From Acidimicrobiia bacterium (GTDB lineage: Bacteria; Actinomycetota; Acidimicrobiia; Spongiisociales; UBA5794): a DNA stretch of 38,420 bases. Position 1 is the first letter of the stretch. Each line of letters starts with the position of its first letter. Below the pieces are notes generated by a model. The model made no database searches, was not told where the DNA came from, and saw only the letters and a list, made by a program, of their open reading frames with translations. A program made the translations under genes and the position numbers. Shown here piece by piece: positions 9,518-17,769 of the stretch. Location of the stretch: assembly GCA_027036355.1 (NCBI GenBank), contig JALVQZ010000125.1, positions 1 to 38,420 on the forward strand. Reading direction: 5' to 3'.

Positions 9518-10281
9518 ACATCGACGTCGAGGCCGCCTTCGTCTTCGGGACCCTCCTCGCGATGGCTCGGATGATCGGCTTCGTCGTCGCCTCGCCGATC
9601 TACTCCAAGGCCATCCCGATGCCGGGCAGGATCGCCTTCGTCACGGTGCTCGGCTTCTTCTTCGCGGGCGACGGCGCCAACCCCCACACGATGGGCACGC
9701 TCATCGCATGGCTCATCGCCAACCTGGCCGTGGGGATCGTGCTCGGGTTCGTCACCGGGCTGATCTTCCACCTGTTCACCATGGCCGGAGCCATGGTCGA
9801 CTTCTCGTCCGGGCTCTCGATCGCCCAGGTGTTCGATCCGCTGTCCGCCAACCGGTCGGCGCCCTTCGGGCGTTCCTTCAACATCATCGCCCTGACCATC
9901 TTCTTCGCCATCGGAGGGCACCGGCTCGTCGTCGAGGGCATGGCCGCCTCCTTCCAGACGATCGGCCTCACCGGTTCGCTCGATCTGTCGCCGGACCTGG
10001 CGGCTGCCGCCATCGAGCTGCTCTCCCGGTCGTTCGTCGCCGCCCTGGAGCTCGCCATGCCCGTGGTCACCGCGTTGTTCGTCACCGAGCTCGTGCTGGG
10101 CATCGCCTCGCGATTCGCTCCCCAGTCGAACGTCTTCATGGTCGGGTTGCCGCTCAAGCTGATCATCGCCCTCTCCAGCGTCGGCGTCATCGTCTTGTTG
10201 ATGCCCGACTCCCTCGACGGGGCGATGCGGGTCATGCGTGACGCCTTCGCCCAGGTCGTCAACGGCATGGCCGCGGGATGA
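9514..10281 (+). CDS. fliR: Flagellar biosynthesis protein FliR
   Basis: Polytopic protein following fliQ; GFVVASPIYSKAIPMPGRIAF, GLPLKLIIALSSVGVIVLLMP. Confidence 0.94.
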   Translation: MNIDVEAAFVFGTLLAMARMIGFVVASPIYSKAIPMPGRIAFVTVLGFFFAGDGANPHTMGTLIAWLIANLAVGIVLGFVTGLIFHLFTMAGAMVDFSSGLSIAQVFDPLSANRSAPFGRSFNIIALTIFFAIGGHRLVVEGMAASFQTIGLTGSLDLSPDLAAAAIELLSRSFVAALELAMPVVTALFVTELVLGIASRFAPQSNVFMVGLPLKLIIALSSVGVIVLLMPDSLDGAMRVMRDAFAQVVNGMAAG

Positions 10282-10290
10282 CTCCGTTCC

Positions 10291-10317
10291 TAAACCCCAC
10301 CCGTTCGATGCCGACTG
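10291..10317 (+). promoter_or_regulatory. Candidate sigma28-like promoter TAAA-N15-GCCGACTG for flhB-flhA
   Basis: Near-consensus -35 and -10 half, exact spacing, intergenic, upstream of flhB. Confidence 0.68.
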
Positions 10318-10320
10318 GAC

Positions 10321-10343
10321 CGGTGCCCATGGAGCGGGCACCG
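10321..10343. repeat. Inverted repeat CGGTGCCC-N7-GGGCACCG in flhB leader
   Basis: Perfect 8-bp arms read directly. Confidence 0.85.
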
Positions 10344-10383
10344 AACGCCATGGAACGGCTGCGAACGCCGACGCGGAGCCACC

Positions 10384-11430
10384 ATGAGCGACCGGTCCCA
10401 GGACCGCACCGAGAAGCCGACTCCCCGCAAACGCCGGGAAGCGCGCCGTGAGGGGCGCGTCGCCCGCAGCCAGGAGGTCGGCGTCGCCCTGTCCCTGGTG
10501 GTGCTCGTCGCTTCGGTCCGCTTCCTCTTCCCGCTCGTGGCCCCTCGCCTCCTCGTCGCCGCCAGGGACCTGCTCATCCTCAGTGGGACCGGCCGCATCA
10601 CCCTGGGCGTCCAGGACGCGATCGTCGACATGGTGATCTTCGGACTGCTGCCGGTCCTCGGGCTCGCCACGGTCTTCGGGATCGTCGGCGGCGTGATGCA
10701 GGTCGGGTTCTCCCTGGCGCCCAAGGCCATGAAGCCGAAGCTGTCGAACCTGTCGCCGAAGAAGGGCCTCCAGCAGTTCAAGCCGTCGGTGTTCGGCTGG
10801 AACCTGGTCAAGACGCTCCTCAAGCTGGGGCTCCTCGCCCTGGTGGTCTGGGCGCCGCTCCATGCGGCGCTCTCGGGGCCGCTGGTGCCCTACGGGCTGG
10901 GCAACGCCGTCGGCAATGTGACCGCGATCGCCTGGAAGATCGTCGTGGGAGCCACGGTGTTGGCGGTGGCGATCGCCGGCGCCGACTACGGCGTCACCTG
11001 GTGGCGGACCGAGAAGGAACTCAAGATGACCAAGCAGGAACTCAAGGAGGAGCACAAGACCTCCGAAGGGGACCCGTTGGTGAAACAGCAAAGGAGGCGG
11101 CGTGCAGCCGAGCTGTCGAGGAACCGCATGATCTTCAACGTGGCCTCCGCCGACGTCGTCGTCACGAACCCGACCCATCTCGCGGTCGCGCTCCGCTACG
11201 GGCCGGGAGATCCCGCGCCGAAGGTCGTCGCCAAGGGTGCGGACTCGGTCGCCGCCCGGATCCGGCGGGAGGCGTACCGCCATGGCATCGTCGTGGTCGA
11301 GAACAAACCCATCGCCCGGGCCCTGTTCCGGACCGTCAAGCTCGACCACTTCGTTCCCGCTGCCCTGTTCGAGGCGGTGGCGACGGTCCTCGCCGTCGCC
11401 TACCGGCGCCGGGGGAGGAGGGTCGCGTGA
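10384..11430 (+). CDS. flhB: Flagellar biosynthesis protein FlhB
   Basis: QDRTEKPTPRKRREARREGRVARSQEV; autocleavage motif NPTH followed by LAVALRYG. Confidence 0.97.
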   Translation: MSDRSQDRTEKPTPRKRREARREGRVARSQEVGVALSLVVLVASVRFLFPLVAPRLLVAARDLLILSGTGRITLGVQDAIVDMVIFGLLPVLGLATVFGIVGGVMQVGFSLAPKAMKPKLSNLSPKKGLQQFKPSVFGWNLVKTLLKLGLLALVVWAPLHAALSGPLVPYGLGNAVGNVTAIAWKIVVGATVLAVAIAGADYGVTWWRTEKELKMTKQELKEEHKTSEGDPLVKQQRRRRAAELSRNRMIFNVASADVVVTNPTHLAVALRYGPGDPAPKVVAKGADSVAARIRREAYRHGIVVVENKPIARALFRTVKLDHFVPAALFEAVATVLAVAYRRRGRRVA

Positions 11431-13487
11431 AGATCCGCTCCTCGACGATCGTTCCGCTGACGCTGGTCGCCATCGTCCTGTTGATGGTCGTGCCGGTGTC
11501 GCCGCGGGTCCTCGACGTGCTGCTGGCGGCGAACATCACCCTGGCGATCCTGATCATGGTCGGAACGATCTTCCTCAAGGACAGCCTCGACTTCGCCATC
11601 TTCCCGTCGTTGCTGTTGATCACCACGATGGCTCGCCTCGCCTTGAACGTCTCGTCGACCCGGCTCATCCTGCTCAACGGCGACGCCGGCAAGGTCATCG
11701 AGACCTTCGGCAGCTACGTCGTCGGCGGGTCGATCGTGGTGGGGCTCGTCGTGTTCCTGATCCTCATCGTCATCCAGTTCGTCGTCATCACCAACGGCTC
11801 GACGCGGGTCGCCGAGGTGGGGGCCCGGTTCACGTTGGACGCCATGCCGGGCAAGCAGATGGCGATCGACGCCGACCTCGCGTCGGGGCTCATCGACGAG
11901 AACCAGGCCCGTGAGGCCCGCAAGCGCATCGCCGCCGAGGCGGACTTCTACGGTGCGATGGACGGAGCGTCGAAGTTCGTCAAGGGCGACGCCATCGCGT
12001 CGCTCATCATCGTGGCGATCAACCTCATCGGCGGGCTCGCCATCGGGATGGCGTCCCTCGGTCTCTCCTTCGGGGACGCCGTCAACCAGTACGTCCTCCT
12101 GTCGGTCGGTGACGGCCTGGTCTCGCAGATCCCCGCCCTGCTCATCTCGATCAGCACCGGTCTGCTGGTCACCCGGGTCGGAACCGAGACCGACATGGGC
12201 GAACAGATCGGGATCCAGCTCTTCGGCAGCCGGCGGGCGCTCATCTACGCGGCGGTGGCGGTCGCCGGACTCGCCATGCTCCCGGGCTTCCCGAAGCTCC
12301 CCTTCTTCGCCGTCGCCGGCGTGCTGTACCTCGTCGCCGCACGGCGTTCCGACGACGACCACGAGGCGGCCGCCGACGCCGATGACGAGACCCCACGGCT
12401 TTCCCTCGACCCGGAGGAGCCCGAGGCGATCATCGGTGAGATGCGGATCGAGCCGCTCGAGCTGCGCCTGTCCTACGACATCTTGGACCTGATCGACGCG
12501 GCCAAGGGCGGAGATCTCCTCGAACGGGTACGGGCGCTCCGCCACCAGATCGCCCTCGAGCTCGGCATCGTCATGCCCCTCGTCCGTACCCGCGACGACG
12601 CATCGTTGCCACCGTCGACGTACTCGATCGTTCTGCGGGGCACCGAGGTCGGACGGGGTCTCGCTCCCCGCGACCAGATCTTGGCGTTGCCCATCGATGC
12701 CGGCTCGGAGCTGCGCGGGCTGGGCGGCATCGAGACCGTGGAGCCGGTGTTCGGTCTCCCGGCGTTCTGGGTGCCCGAATCGGCGCGTGCCACCGCTGCG
12801 GCCACCGGGGCCACCGTCGTCGATCGCGCCTCGGTGCTGGTGACCCACCTGGCCGAGGTGGTCCGAACCAACGCCCCGTCGCTGCTGTCCCGCCAGGACG
12901 TGCAACGGCTCGTCGAAGGCCTGCGCTTCGAAGAGCCCGTTCTCGCCAACGAGGTGGGGACCGAGTTCCTGCCGCTGAGCCTGCTCCACGAAGTGCTGCG
13001 CGGCCTGCTCGCCGACCGGGTGTCGATCCGGGACCTGAGCCCCATCGTGGAGGCGGTCGCCGCCAAGGCCCACGAGACGAGGAACGTCGAGCAGCTCGTC
13101 GCCGCCGCTCGGGTCGCGGTCGGCCGGGCGATCGTCACCGGCATCGCTCGGGACGGCAAGTTGGGGGTGATCACGTTGGAGCCCGGCCTCGAGGCCGGAC
13201 TGCACGAGTCGATCCGCGACGCGGACGGGACGTCGCTGCTCGCCATCGACGCCAACCGGCTCATCGGTCTGCAGCGGGAGATCGAACGCTGCGCCACCGA
13301 CGCCGCCCGTCAGGACGTCCCTGCCGCCATCGTGTGCGGCTCGGCGCTGCGGGGACCGCTGCAGCGCACGGTCACCTCCATGAGCATCGACCTCGCCGTT
13401 CTCGCCTACCCGGAGCTTCCCCCAGATATCGAACTCATCGCCGTCGGAGTGATCGGAGTGAATGATGCACACCCAGCAGTCGCCTGA
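11427..13487 (+). CDS. flhA: Flagellar biosynthesis protein FlhA
   Basis: GTG start overlapping flhB stop; LLAANITLAILIMV, TTMARLALNVSSTRLIL, RFTLDAMPGKQMAIDADL. Confidence 0.97.
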   Translation: MKIRSSTIVPLTLVAIVLLMVVPVSPRVLDVLLAANITLAILIMVGTIFLKDSLDFAIFPSLLLITTMARLALNVSSTRLILLNGDAGKVIETFGSYVVGGSIVVGLVVFLILIVIQFVVITNGSTRVAEVGARFTLDAMPGKQMAIDADLASGLIDENQAREARKRIAAEADFYGAMDGASKFVKGDAIASLIIVAINLIGGLAIGMASLGLSFGDAVNQYVLLSVGDGLVSQIPALLISISTGLLVTRVGTETDMGEQIGIQLFGSRRALIYAAVAVAGLAMLPGFPKLPFFAVAGVLYLVAARRSDDDHEAAADADDETPRLSLDPEEPEAIIGEMRIEPLELRLSYDILDLIDAAKGGDLLERVRALRHQIALELGIVMPLVRTRDDASLPPSTYSIVLRGTEVGRGLAPRDQILALPIDAGSELRGLGGIETVEPVFGLPAFWVPESARATAAATGATVVDRASVLVTHLAEVVRTNAPSLLSRQDVQRLVEGLRFEEPVLANEVGTEFLPLSLLHEVLRGLLADRVSIRDLSPIVEAVAAKAHETRNVEQLVAAARVAVGRAIVTGIARDGKLGVITLEPGLEAGLHESIRDADGTSLLAIDANRLIGLQREIERCATDAARQDVPAAIVCGSALRGPLQRTVTSMSIDLAVLAYPELPPDIELIAVGVIGVNDAHPAVA

Positions 13488-14598
13488 GGACATCGTCGTC
13501 GAGGCCGCGGATCTCGAGACCGCCCTGGCCGAAGTCGCCCAGCGTCTCGGACCCGAGGCCGAGATCGTCGATGCCCAGAAGGTCCACAAGGGAGGCCTCG
13601 GTGGCTTCTTCGCCAAGGAGCTCGTACAGGTCACCGCCCGGGTGCCCGCCGCCATGGCGGGTGTCGCCGGTGCCATCGACGCGCTCGTCGACGTCGCCGA
13701 TGGCGGCGAGGCCGACTTCCGCGAGGTCCTGCGGGAACGGATGATCGACCCGCCGATCGATCCTCCCGTCGACGCCGAGGGATCGGCGGGCCCCGACCCG
13801 CGTCCGGTCGGCCCGATGGCGCAGGCCGCCGCGGCCGCGACCGGAGCCACCGACACGGTCGCTCCGTCCGTGCCGGTCATGATGGTCAGCTCCCCGATCG
13901 ATGCCGACATCGAGCCCGACGCGCCCGCGGCGTGGCTGGCGACCGAGGCCGGAGGCACCGAGACCGCCCACGCGACCGCACCGGTGTGGGGTGCCGCCGA
14001 GTCCGGGCCGCCCGACTGGCGAGCCGACGACGGCGAGGCTCCCGAAGGGATGGGACGGGTCGACTGGAGCGCCACGGCCCTGGCGCGGATCGGCCTCCCG
14101 ACCGAGATCGTGGAAGCCACCAAGGGGCTGGACCCGCGCGACGACCTGGCGTGGGTGGGTGCGATCGCCCGGGCGGTGGCACCGCTGTGCGGTGCGCTGC
14201 CGGACGTTCCGATGCTCATCGTCGGCGCCCACGCCGACCGTCTCGCCGAGCCGCTCGACGTGCCACTGGTCAACCCGCCCGGCATGCCGCCCTACTCGGG
14301 ATCGGTCTGTGCCGTCGTCTCCAACGACCAGCGGGACCTCGACTGGCTGCGCTTCGTCCGGGGCGACCGGAAGCTGCATCTGGTGGTGGGGGAGGACCCG
14401 TGGCGTGAGCTCCTCGTCGACGATCCGCTCGTCGTGTCGTGGTCGGGCGACCGTGGCGTCATCGATGCCATCTATCTCGCCAGCACCTTGGGTGGCTCAC
14501 TCGGATACGGGACGGTCGACGGGTTCGCCTCGGGGATGGTCAGGGCCCGCCCCGTCGATGTCGCCCTCGCGGTGCGCCGTCTCGTCGGGAGGCGATGA
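13462..14598 (+). CDS. FlhF-like protein with conserved N-terminal region but no recognisable GTPase P-loop
   Basis: LETALAEVAQRLGPEAEIVDAQKVHKGGLGGFFAKELVQVTARV resembles the FlhF N-terminal domain; follows flhA; no GxxxxGK(S/T). Confidence 0.6.
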   Translation: MMHTQQSPEDIVVEAADLETALAEVAQRLGPEAEIVDAQKVHKGGLGGFFAKELVQVTARVPAAMAGVAGAIDALVDVADGGEADFREVLRERMIDPPIDPPVDAEGSAGPDPRPVGPMAQAAAAATGATDTVAPSVPVMMVSSPIDADIEPDAPAAWLATEAGGTETAHATAPVWGAAESGPPDWRADDGEAPEGMGRVDWSATALARIGLPTEIVEATKGLDPRDDLAWVGAIARAVAPLCGALPDVPMLIVGAHADRLAEPLDVPLVNPPGMPPYSGSVCAVVSNDQRDLDWLRFVRGDRKLHLVVGEDPWRELLVDDPLVVSWSGDRGVIDAIYLASTLGGSLGYGTVDGFASGMVRARPVDVALAVRRLVGRR

Positions 14599-14834
14599 CC
14601 GTGGGGATGCGCCAGATCTCGGCCATCTTGGGTCTGTTCGCGCTCGCCCCGATCGGGTTGATGCTGATCAAGGGTCAGCTGTCGCTTCCCGAGGCGGCGA
14701 CCCGCGCCGGGATCGTTCTGGTCGCGGTGATGGTCGTCACCTGGCTGGGGCGTCTCGGCGTCGCCATCCTCGCTCGCTCGATGGAGGCGGCCGTTCCCCG
14801 ACGCCGGGCCTCCGACGTCGTCGTCGAGGACTGA
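14595..14834 (+). CDS. Small two-TM protein of unknown function, coupled to FlhF-like gene
   Basis: ATGA overlap; MTVGMRQISAILGLFALAPIGLMLIKG...AGIVLVAVMVVTWLGRLGVAIL. Confidence 0.65.
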   Translation: MTVGMRQISAILGLFALAPIGLMLIKGQLSLPEAATRAGIVLVAVMVVTWLGRLGVAILARSMEAAVPRRRASDVVVED

Positions 14835-14840
14835 CCGGCG

Positions 14841-16337
14841 TCACAGATCCTCGAGGACCGCGACGACGGTGGGATCGAATCGCGATCCGGCTTCGTCCTT
14901 GATCCTGGTCAGGGCCTCGGGGGTCGGATCCGGAGCCGAGGACCAGCGATCGAGCGCATCGGCGACGGCGAGGATGCGGGCCTCGAAGGGGATGTCGGTC
15001 CCTTCGGTCCCGTCGGGGAAGCCCGTGCCGTCCCAGTGCTCGTGGTGGCCTGCGATGGTGTCGGCCACGACGTTCCCGGCCGGGATCCGGACGATGTCGG
15101 CTCCCAGCCGCGGATGGGACCGGTAGGCCTCCGACCCGTCGTCGCCTTCCGGGAACCGCTCGTCGGCGGGAACGTGGATCTTGCCGAGATCGTGGAGCCG
15201 GGCGGCGAGGCGGACCGCCGCCAGGCGGCGTCCTTCCAACCCGAGGCGTTGGGCGAGGTCGGCGACGATCCGCTCCACCCGCAGCCCGTGCCCGGGCCCC
15301 GACGGATCGTCCTGTTCCACGACGTCGACGGCCTGGAGCAGGGCTTCGAGCTCGGTGGTGGCGGAGAAGACCCGGGTGAGGCTGTCGGCGCCGACGATGC
15401 GCTCGCCCAGGCTCCCGTCGACGCACGCGGCGAGTCCCCGCTCGGCGAGCTCCCGGACCGTGGCCACGTCGGAGCCGGTCTCCGGCCCGGCGTGGCCCAT
15501 CGCCAGGACGAGCGGCGCCGAACGGTCGGGGGCGAAGGTCGACGCGATCGACGACATCTCGTGTCCCAACGACGCGAACTCGTCGGCGGCGAGGATCTCG
15601 GCGAGGACGGCGAACTCGTTGTCGCCGACCGAGAAGATGTCGGCGCCTCGGATCCGGCAGGCCTGCTGCATCTGGGATCCGAGCCGCCGCTTGAGGAGCT
15701 TGGTGGCTTCGCGTCCCAGGCGCCCCGTCGGCGAGCCGAGGACCTTCACGGCGCCGTAGCGGGGAACGGTCCCGGCTTGACTGAGCGCGGCGAGACGTTC
15801 GGCGAGGGCGGCCGGGCCGGGCAGGTTCGATGCCGGATCCCGGTCGAACACCACCGGCGCCGCGTCGCCGTTGCCGAGTCGTTCGAGACGTTGCGCGTAC
15901 GTTTCGAGCACGTCCTCCTCGGGCGAGCCGTCCTCGACGTGGAGCCGGATCGCCTCTTCGTTGCCTTCGGCCACGATGGCGGTTCCGCCGCACGCCATCA
16001 GCGCCGCCGCCGTCGCTTCGCCGGCGGGATGGGTCAGGACGATGACCGGGATGTCGGTCGTCTCCATGGCGCAGATCTGCGAGACGGCCTCCGGCGGCGC
16101 ATAGCGGGTGGCCACGACGACGGCCGCGGCGGTGCTCTTCGCCTCGTCGTCGTCGACCAGCTCGTAGCCGTAGGCCGCCAGACGGGACCTGAGGGGATCG
16201 GGCGCCCACGGCGAGTAGAGGGTCAGGGTGGGGATCTCGACGGCCGGTTCGGTCTCGGGAGACGCCGGAGCGGATTCGGCCTCTTCGGCCGCGGCGGTCT
16301 CCGGCGGGGCCTCGAGCTCGGTTGCGGATCCTGCCAC
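14841..16337 (-). CDS. HD-GYP domain protein with degenerate GGDEF-like domain and receiver-like N-terminus
   Basis: HDLGKIHVP and HHEHWDGTGFPDG motifs; GDNEFAVLAE at GGDEF position; GTG start after AAGGAGGTGCGCC. Confidence 0.88.
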   Translation of the reverse strand: MAGSATELEAPPETAAAEEAESAPASPETEPAVEIPTLTLYSPWAPDPLRSRLAAYGYELVDDDEAKSTAAAVVVATRYAPPEAVSQICAMETTDIPVIVLTHPAGEATAAALMACGGTAIVAEGNEEAIRLHVEDGSPEEDVLETYAQRLERLGNGDAAPVVFDRDPASNLPGPAALAERLAALSQAGTVPRYGAVKVLGSPTGRLGREATKLLKRRLGSQMQQACRIRGADIFSVGDNEFAVLAEILAADEFASLGHEMSSIASTFAPDRSAPLVLAMGHAGPETGSDVATVRELAERGLAACVDGSLGERIVGADSLTRVFSATTELEALLQAVDVVEQDDPSGPGHGLRVERIVADLAQRLGLEGRRLAAVRLAARLHDLGKIHVPADERFPEGDDGSEAYRSHPRLGADIVRIPAGNVVADTIAGHHEHWDGTGFPDGTEGTDIPFEARILAVADALDRWSSAPDPTPEALTRIKDEAGSRFDPTVVAVLEDL

Positions 16338-16361
16338 GGCGCACCTCCTTGTTGCCGACCC

Positions 16362-16377
16362 GTTGCATCCGTGCAAC
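16362..16377. repeat. Inverted repeat GTTGCA-TCCG-TGCAAC in HD-GYP gene leader
   Basis: Perfect 6-bp arms, 4-nt loop, just upstream of the SD on minus strand. Confidence 0.7.
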
Positions 16378-16395
16378 CCGGCGGATCTGCCGACC

Positions 16396-16422
16396 CTGTC
16401 GGCGGGAGCCTGGTGCGGTGAA
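16396..16422 (-). promoter_or_regulatory. Weak candidate sigma28-like promoter TTCA-N15-GCCGACAG for HD-GYP gene
   Basis: Same spacing and -10 as stronger sites; divergent with the 16436 site. Confidence 0.35.
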
Positions 16423-16435
16423 GGTCTCGGTCACG

Positions 16436-16462
16436 TAAACATCGCCCCGTTCCGGCCGACAG
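16436..16462 (+). promoter_or_regulatory. Candidate sigma28-like promoter TAAA-N15-GCCGACAG for FlgN-like gene
   Basis: Near-consensus sigma28 elements, exact 15-nt spacer, intergenic. Confidence 0.68.
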
Positions 16463-16470
16463 GAACGGGG
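16445..16470. repeat. Inverted repeat CCCCGTTCC-N8-GGAACGGGG overlapping the candidate -10
   Basis: Perfect 9-bp arms. Confidence 0.85.
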
Positions 16471-16555
16471 ACATGAGCCACCTCATCGCACCTGCGTCGA
16501 TCCCGGCGGGCGCCTCCCGCCGGTCGTGGCGCGGTCTCACGTGGAGGAGCGCCCG

Positions 16556-17095
16556 ATGACCCTCGGTGACGCGGTGTCCGGCTTGATCGGTCCACATCAG
16601 GTGCCGCCACCGTCACCGGCGACCGCCGGTGGCGCCGAGGAGCGGATGCGAGCACTGCTCGCGTTGCTCGACGAGGAGCGGAGCATGCTCGAGAGGCTCG
16701 TGCACAAGCTGGCGGCGGCGACGGTCCTGGCCGAGGCCGCCGAGGACGTCTACCTCCTCAGGGCTGCCGACGAGGTCGTGGAAGCCGAGGAGGACCTCGG
16801 TGCCATGGAACTGGCGAGGGCGATGATGGTCGCCGACATCTGCGATCTGCTCGGCTTCGCCAACGAACTCACCCTCACCCAGCTCACCCAGGTCGCGCCG
16901 GAGGGTCTCAGGGAACCGCTCGAGCGTCGCCGGAGCGAACTCCTCGCCCAGGTCGACGACGTCAACCGGCTCAGGGAACGAGGTCGCGGCGCCGTCGAGG
17001 AGCGGCTGGCGCGGATCGAGCAGGGACTGTCCGGCCTGGAGGCCGCGATGGAAGACGGACGCTACGAGCCGCCGTCGTCGCGACGCTTCACCTGA
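16556..17095 (+). CDS. FlgN-like flagellar chaperone (copy 1)
   Basis: LLALLDEERSMLERLVHKLAAATVLAEAAEDVYLLRAADEV helical protein, similar in layout to the minus-strand gene upstream of flgK. Confidence 0.65.
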   Translation: MTLGDAVSGLIGPHQVPPPSPATAGGAEERMRALLALLDEERSMLERLVHKLAAATVLAEAAEDVYLLRAADEVVEAEEDLGAMELARAMMVADICDLLGFANELTLTQLTQVAPEGLREPLERRRSELLAQVDDVNRLRERGRGAVEERLARIEQGLSGLEAAMEDGRYEPPSSRRFT

Positions 17096-17319
17096 TCGGG
17101 TCGGGTCTCGGCGAAGCGGCGTTTGGCCTCGGCAGCATGCTCGACGGCGGCCAGGTTCTCCCGTTTGACCTGCTCGTACACCTCGGCCCGATGGACCTGG
17201 ACGCTGCGGGGAGCGTCGATCCCGATCCGCACCTGACCGCCGCGAACCTCGACGATCGTGATGACGATGTCGTTCTGGATGACGATGGATTCTCCGGGGC
17301 GACGGGTGAGGACGAGCAT
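17062..17319 (-). CDS. csrA: Carbon storage regulator CsrA
   Basis: MLVLTRRPGESIVIQNDIVITIVEVRGGQVRIGIDAPRSVQVHRAEVYEQVKREN. Confidence 0.97.
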   Translation of the reverse strand: MLVLTRRPGESIVIQNDIVITIVEVRGGQVRIGIDAPRSVQVHRAEVYEQVKRENLAAVEHAAEAKRRFAETRPDQVKRRDDGGS

Positions 17320-17720
17320 CAGGCGGCCGTCAGTTCGAATCGGGCCCTGGCGGGATAGCCGCTGTCGGAGAGCACCACCTGCCGGCCGATGCGCTCGGCG
17401 GCATTGACGACGAACGGGCCGAGGAGGTTGAGGTAGAGCGCGCCTTCGTCTTCGGCGTCGAAGGTCACCGAACAGAACACCGTGGCATCTTCGGGTCGCT
17501 CGATGGAGAGATCGGCCTCGTCCTCGGACGAGAGCTCCAGGGTGTAGTCGGGCACGAACAGCCACGGCACGGTGACCAGCATGGCGATCTCGGGATCGTC
17601 GACCGAGCGCAGCTCGTAGAACGCCGAGTCGGGCGCGAGCTCGACGAGCACGAACCGTTCCAGCTCGGGGAACCCGGGGATACCGCCCGGGAAGCGGATG
17701 ATCTTGTCTTCCATGGTCAC
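17319..17720 (-). CDS. fliW: Flagellar assembly factor FliW
   Basis: IIRFPGGIPGFPELERFVLVEL ... LYLNLLGPFVVNAAERIGRQVVLSDSGYPARARF; adjacent to csrA. Confidence 0.96.
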   Translation of the reverse strand: MTMEDKIIRFPGGIPGFPELERFVLVELAPDSAFYELRSVDDPEIAMLVTVPWLFVPDYTLELSSEDEADLSIERPEDATVFCSVTFDAEDEGALYLNLLGPFVVNAAERIGRQVVLSDSGYPARARFELTAA

Positions 17721-17769
17721 CGATCTGCAGTGGGAGCGGTCGGGGTGCAGGGTAGCGCCGAGATCTCCG

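Noticed and set aside
11400-14285. 961-aa minus-strand ORF
   Set aside because: Antisense to flhA and the FlhF-like gene; no domain motifs.
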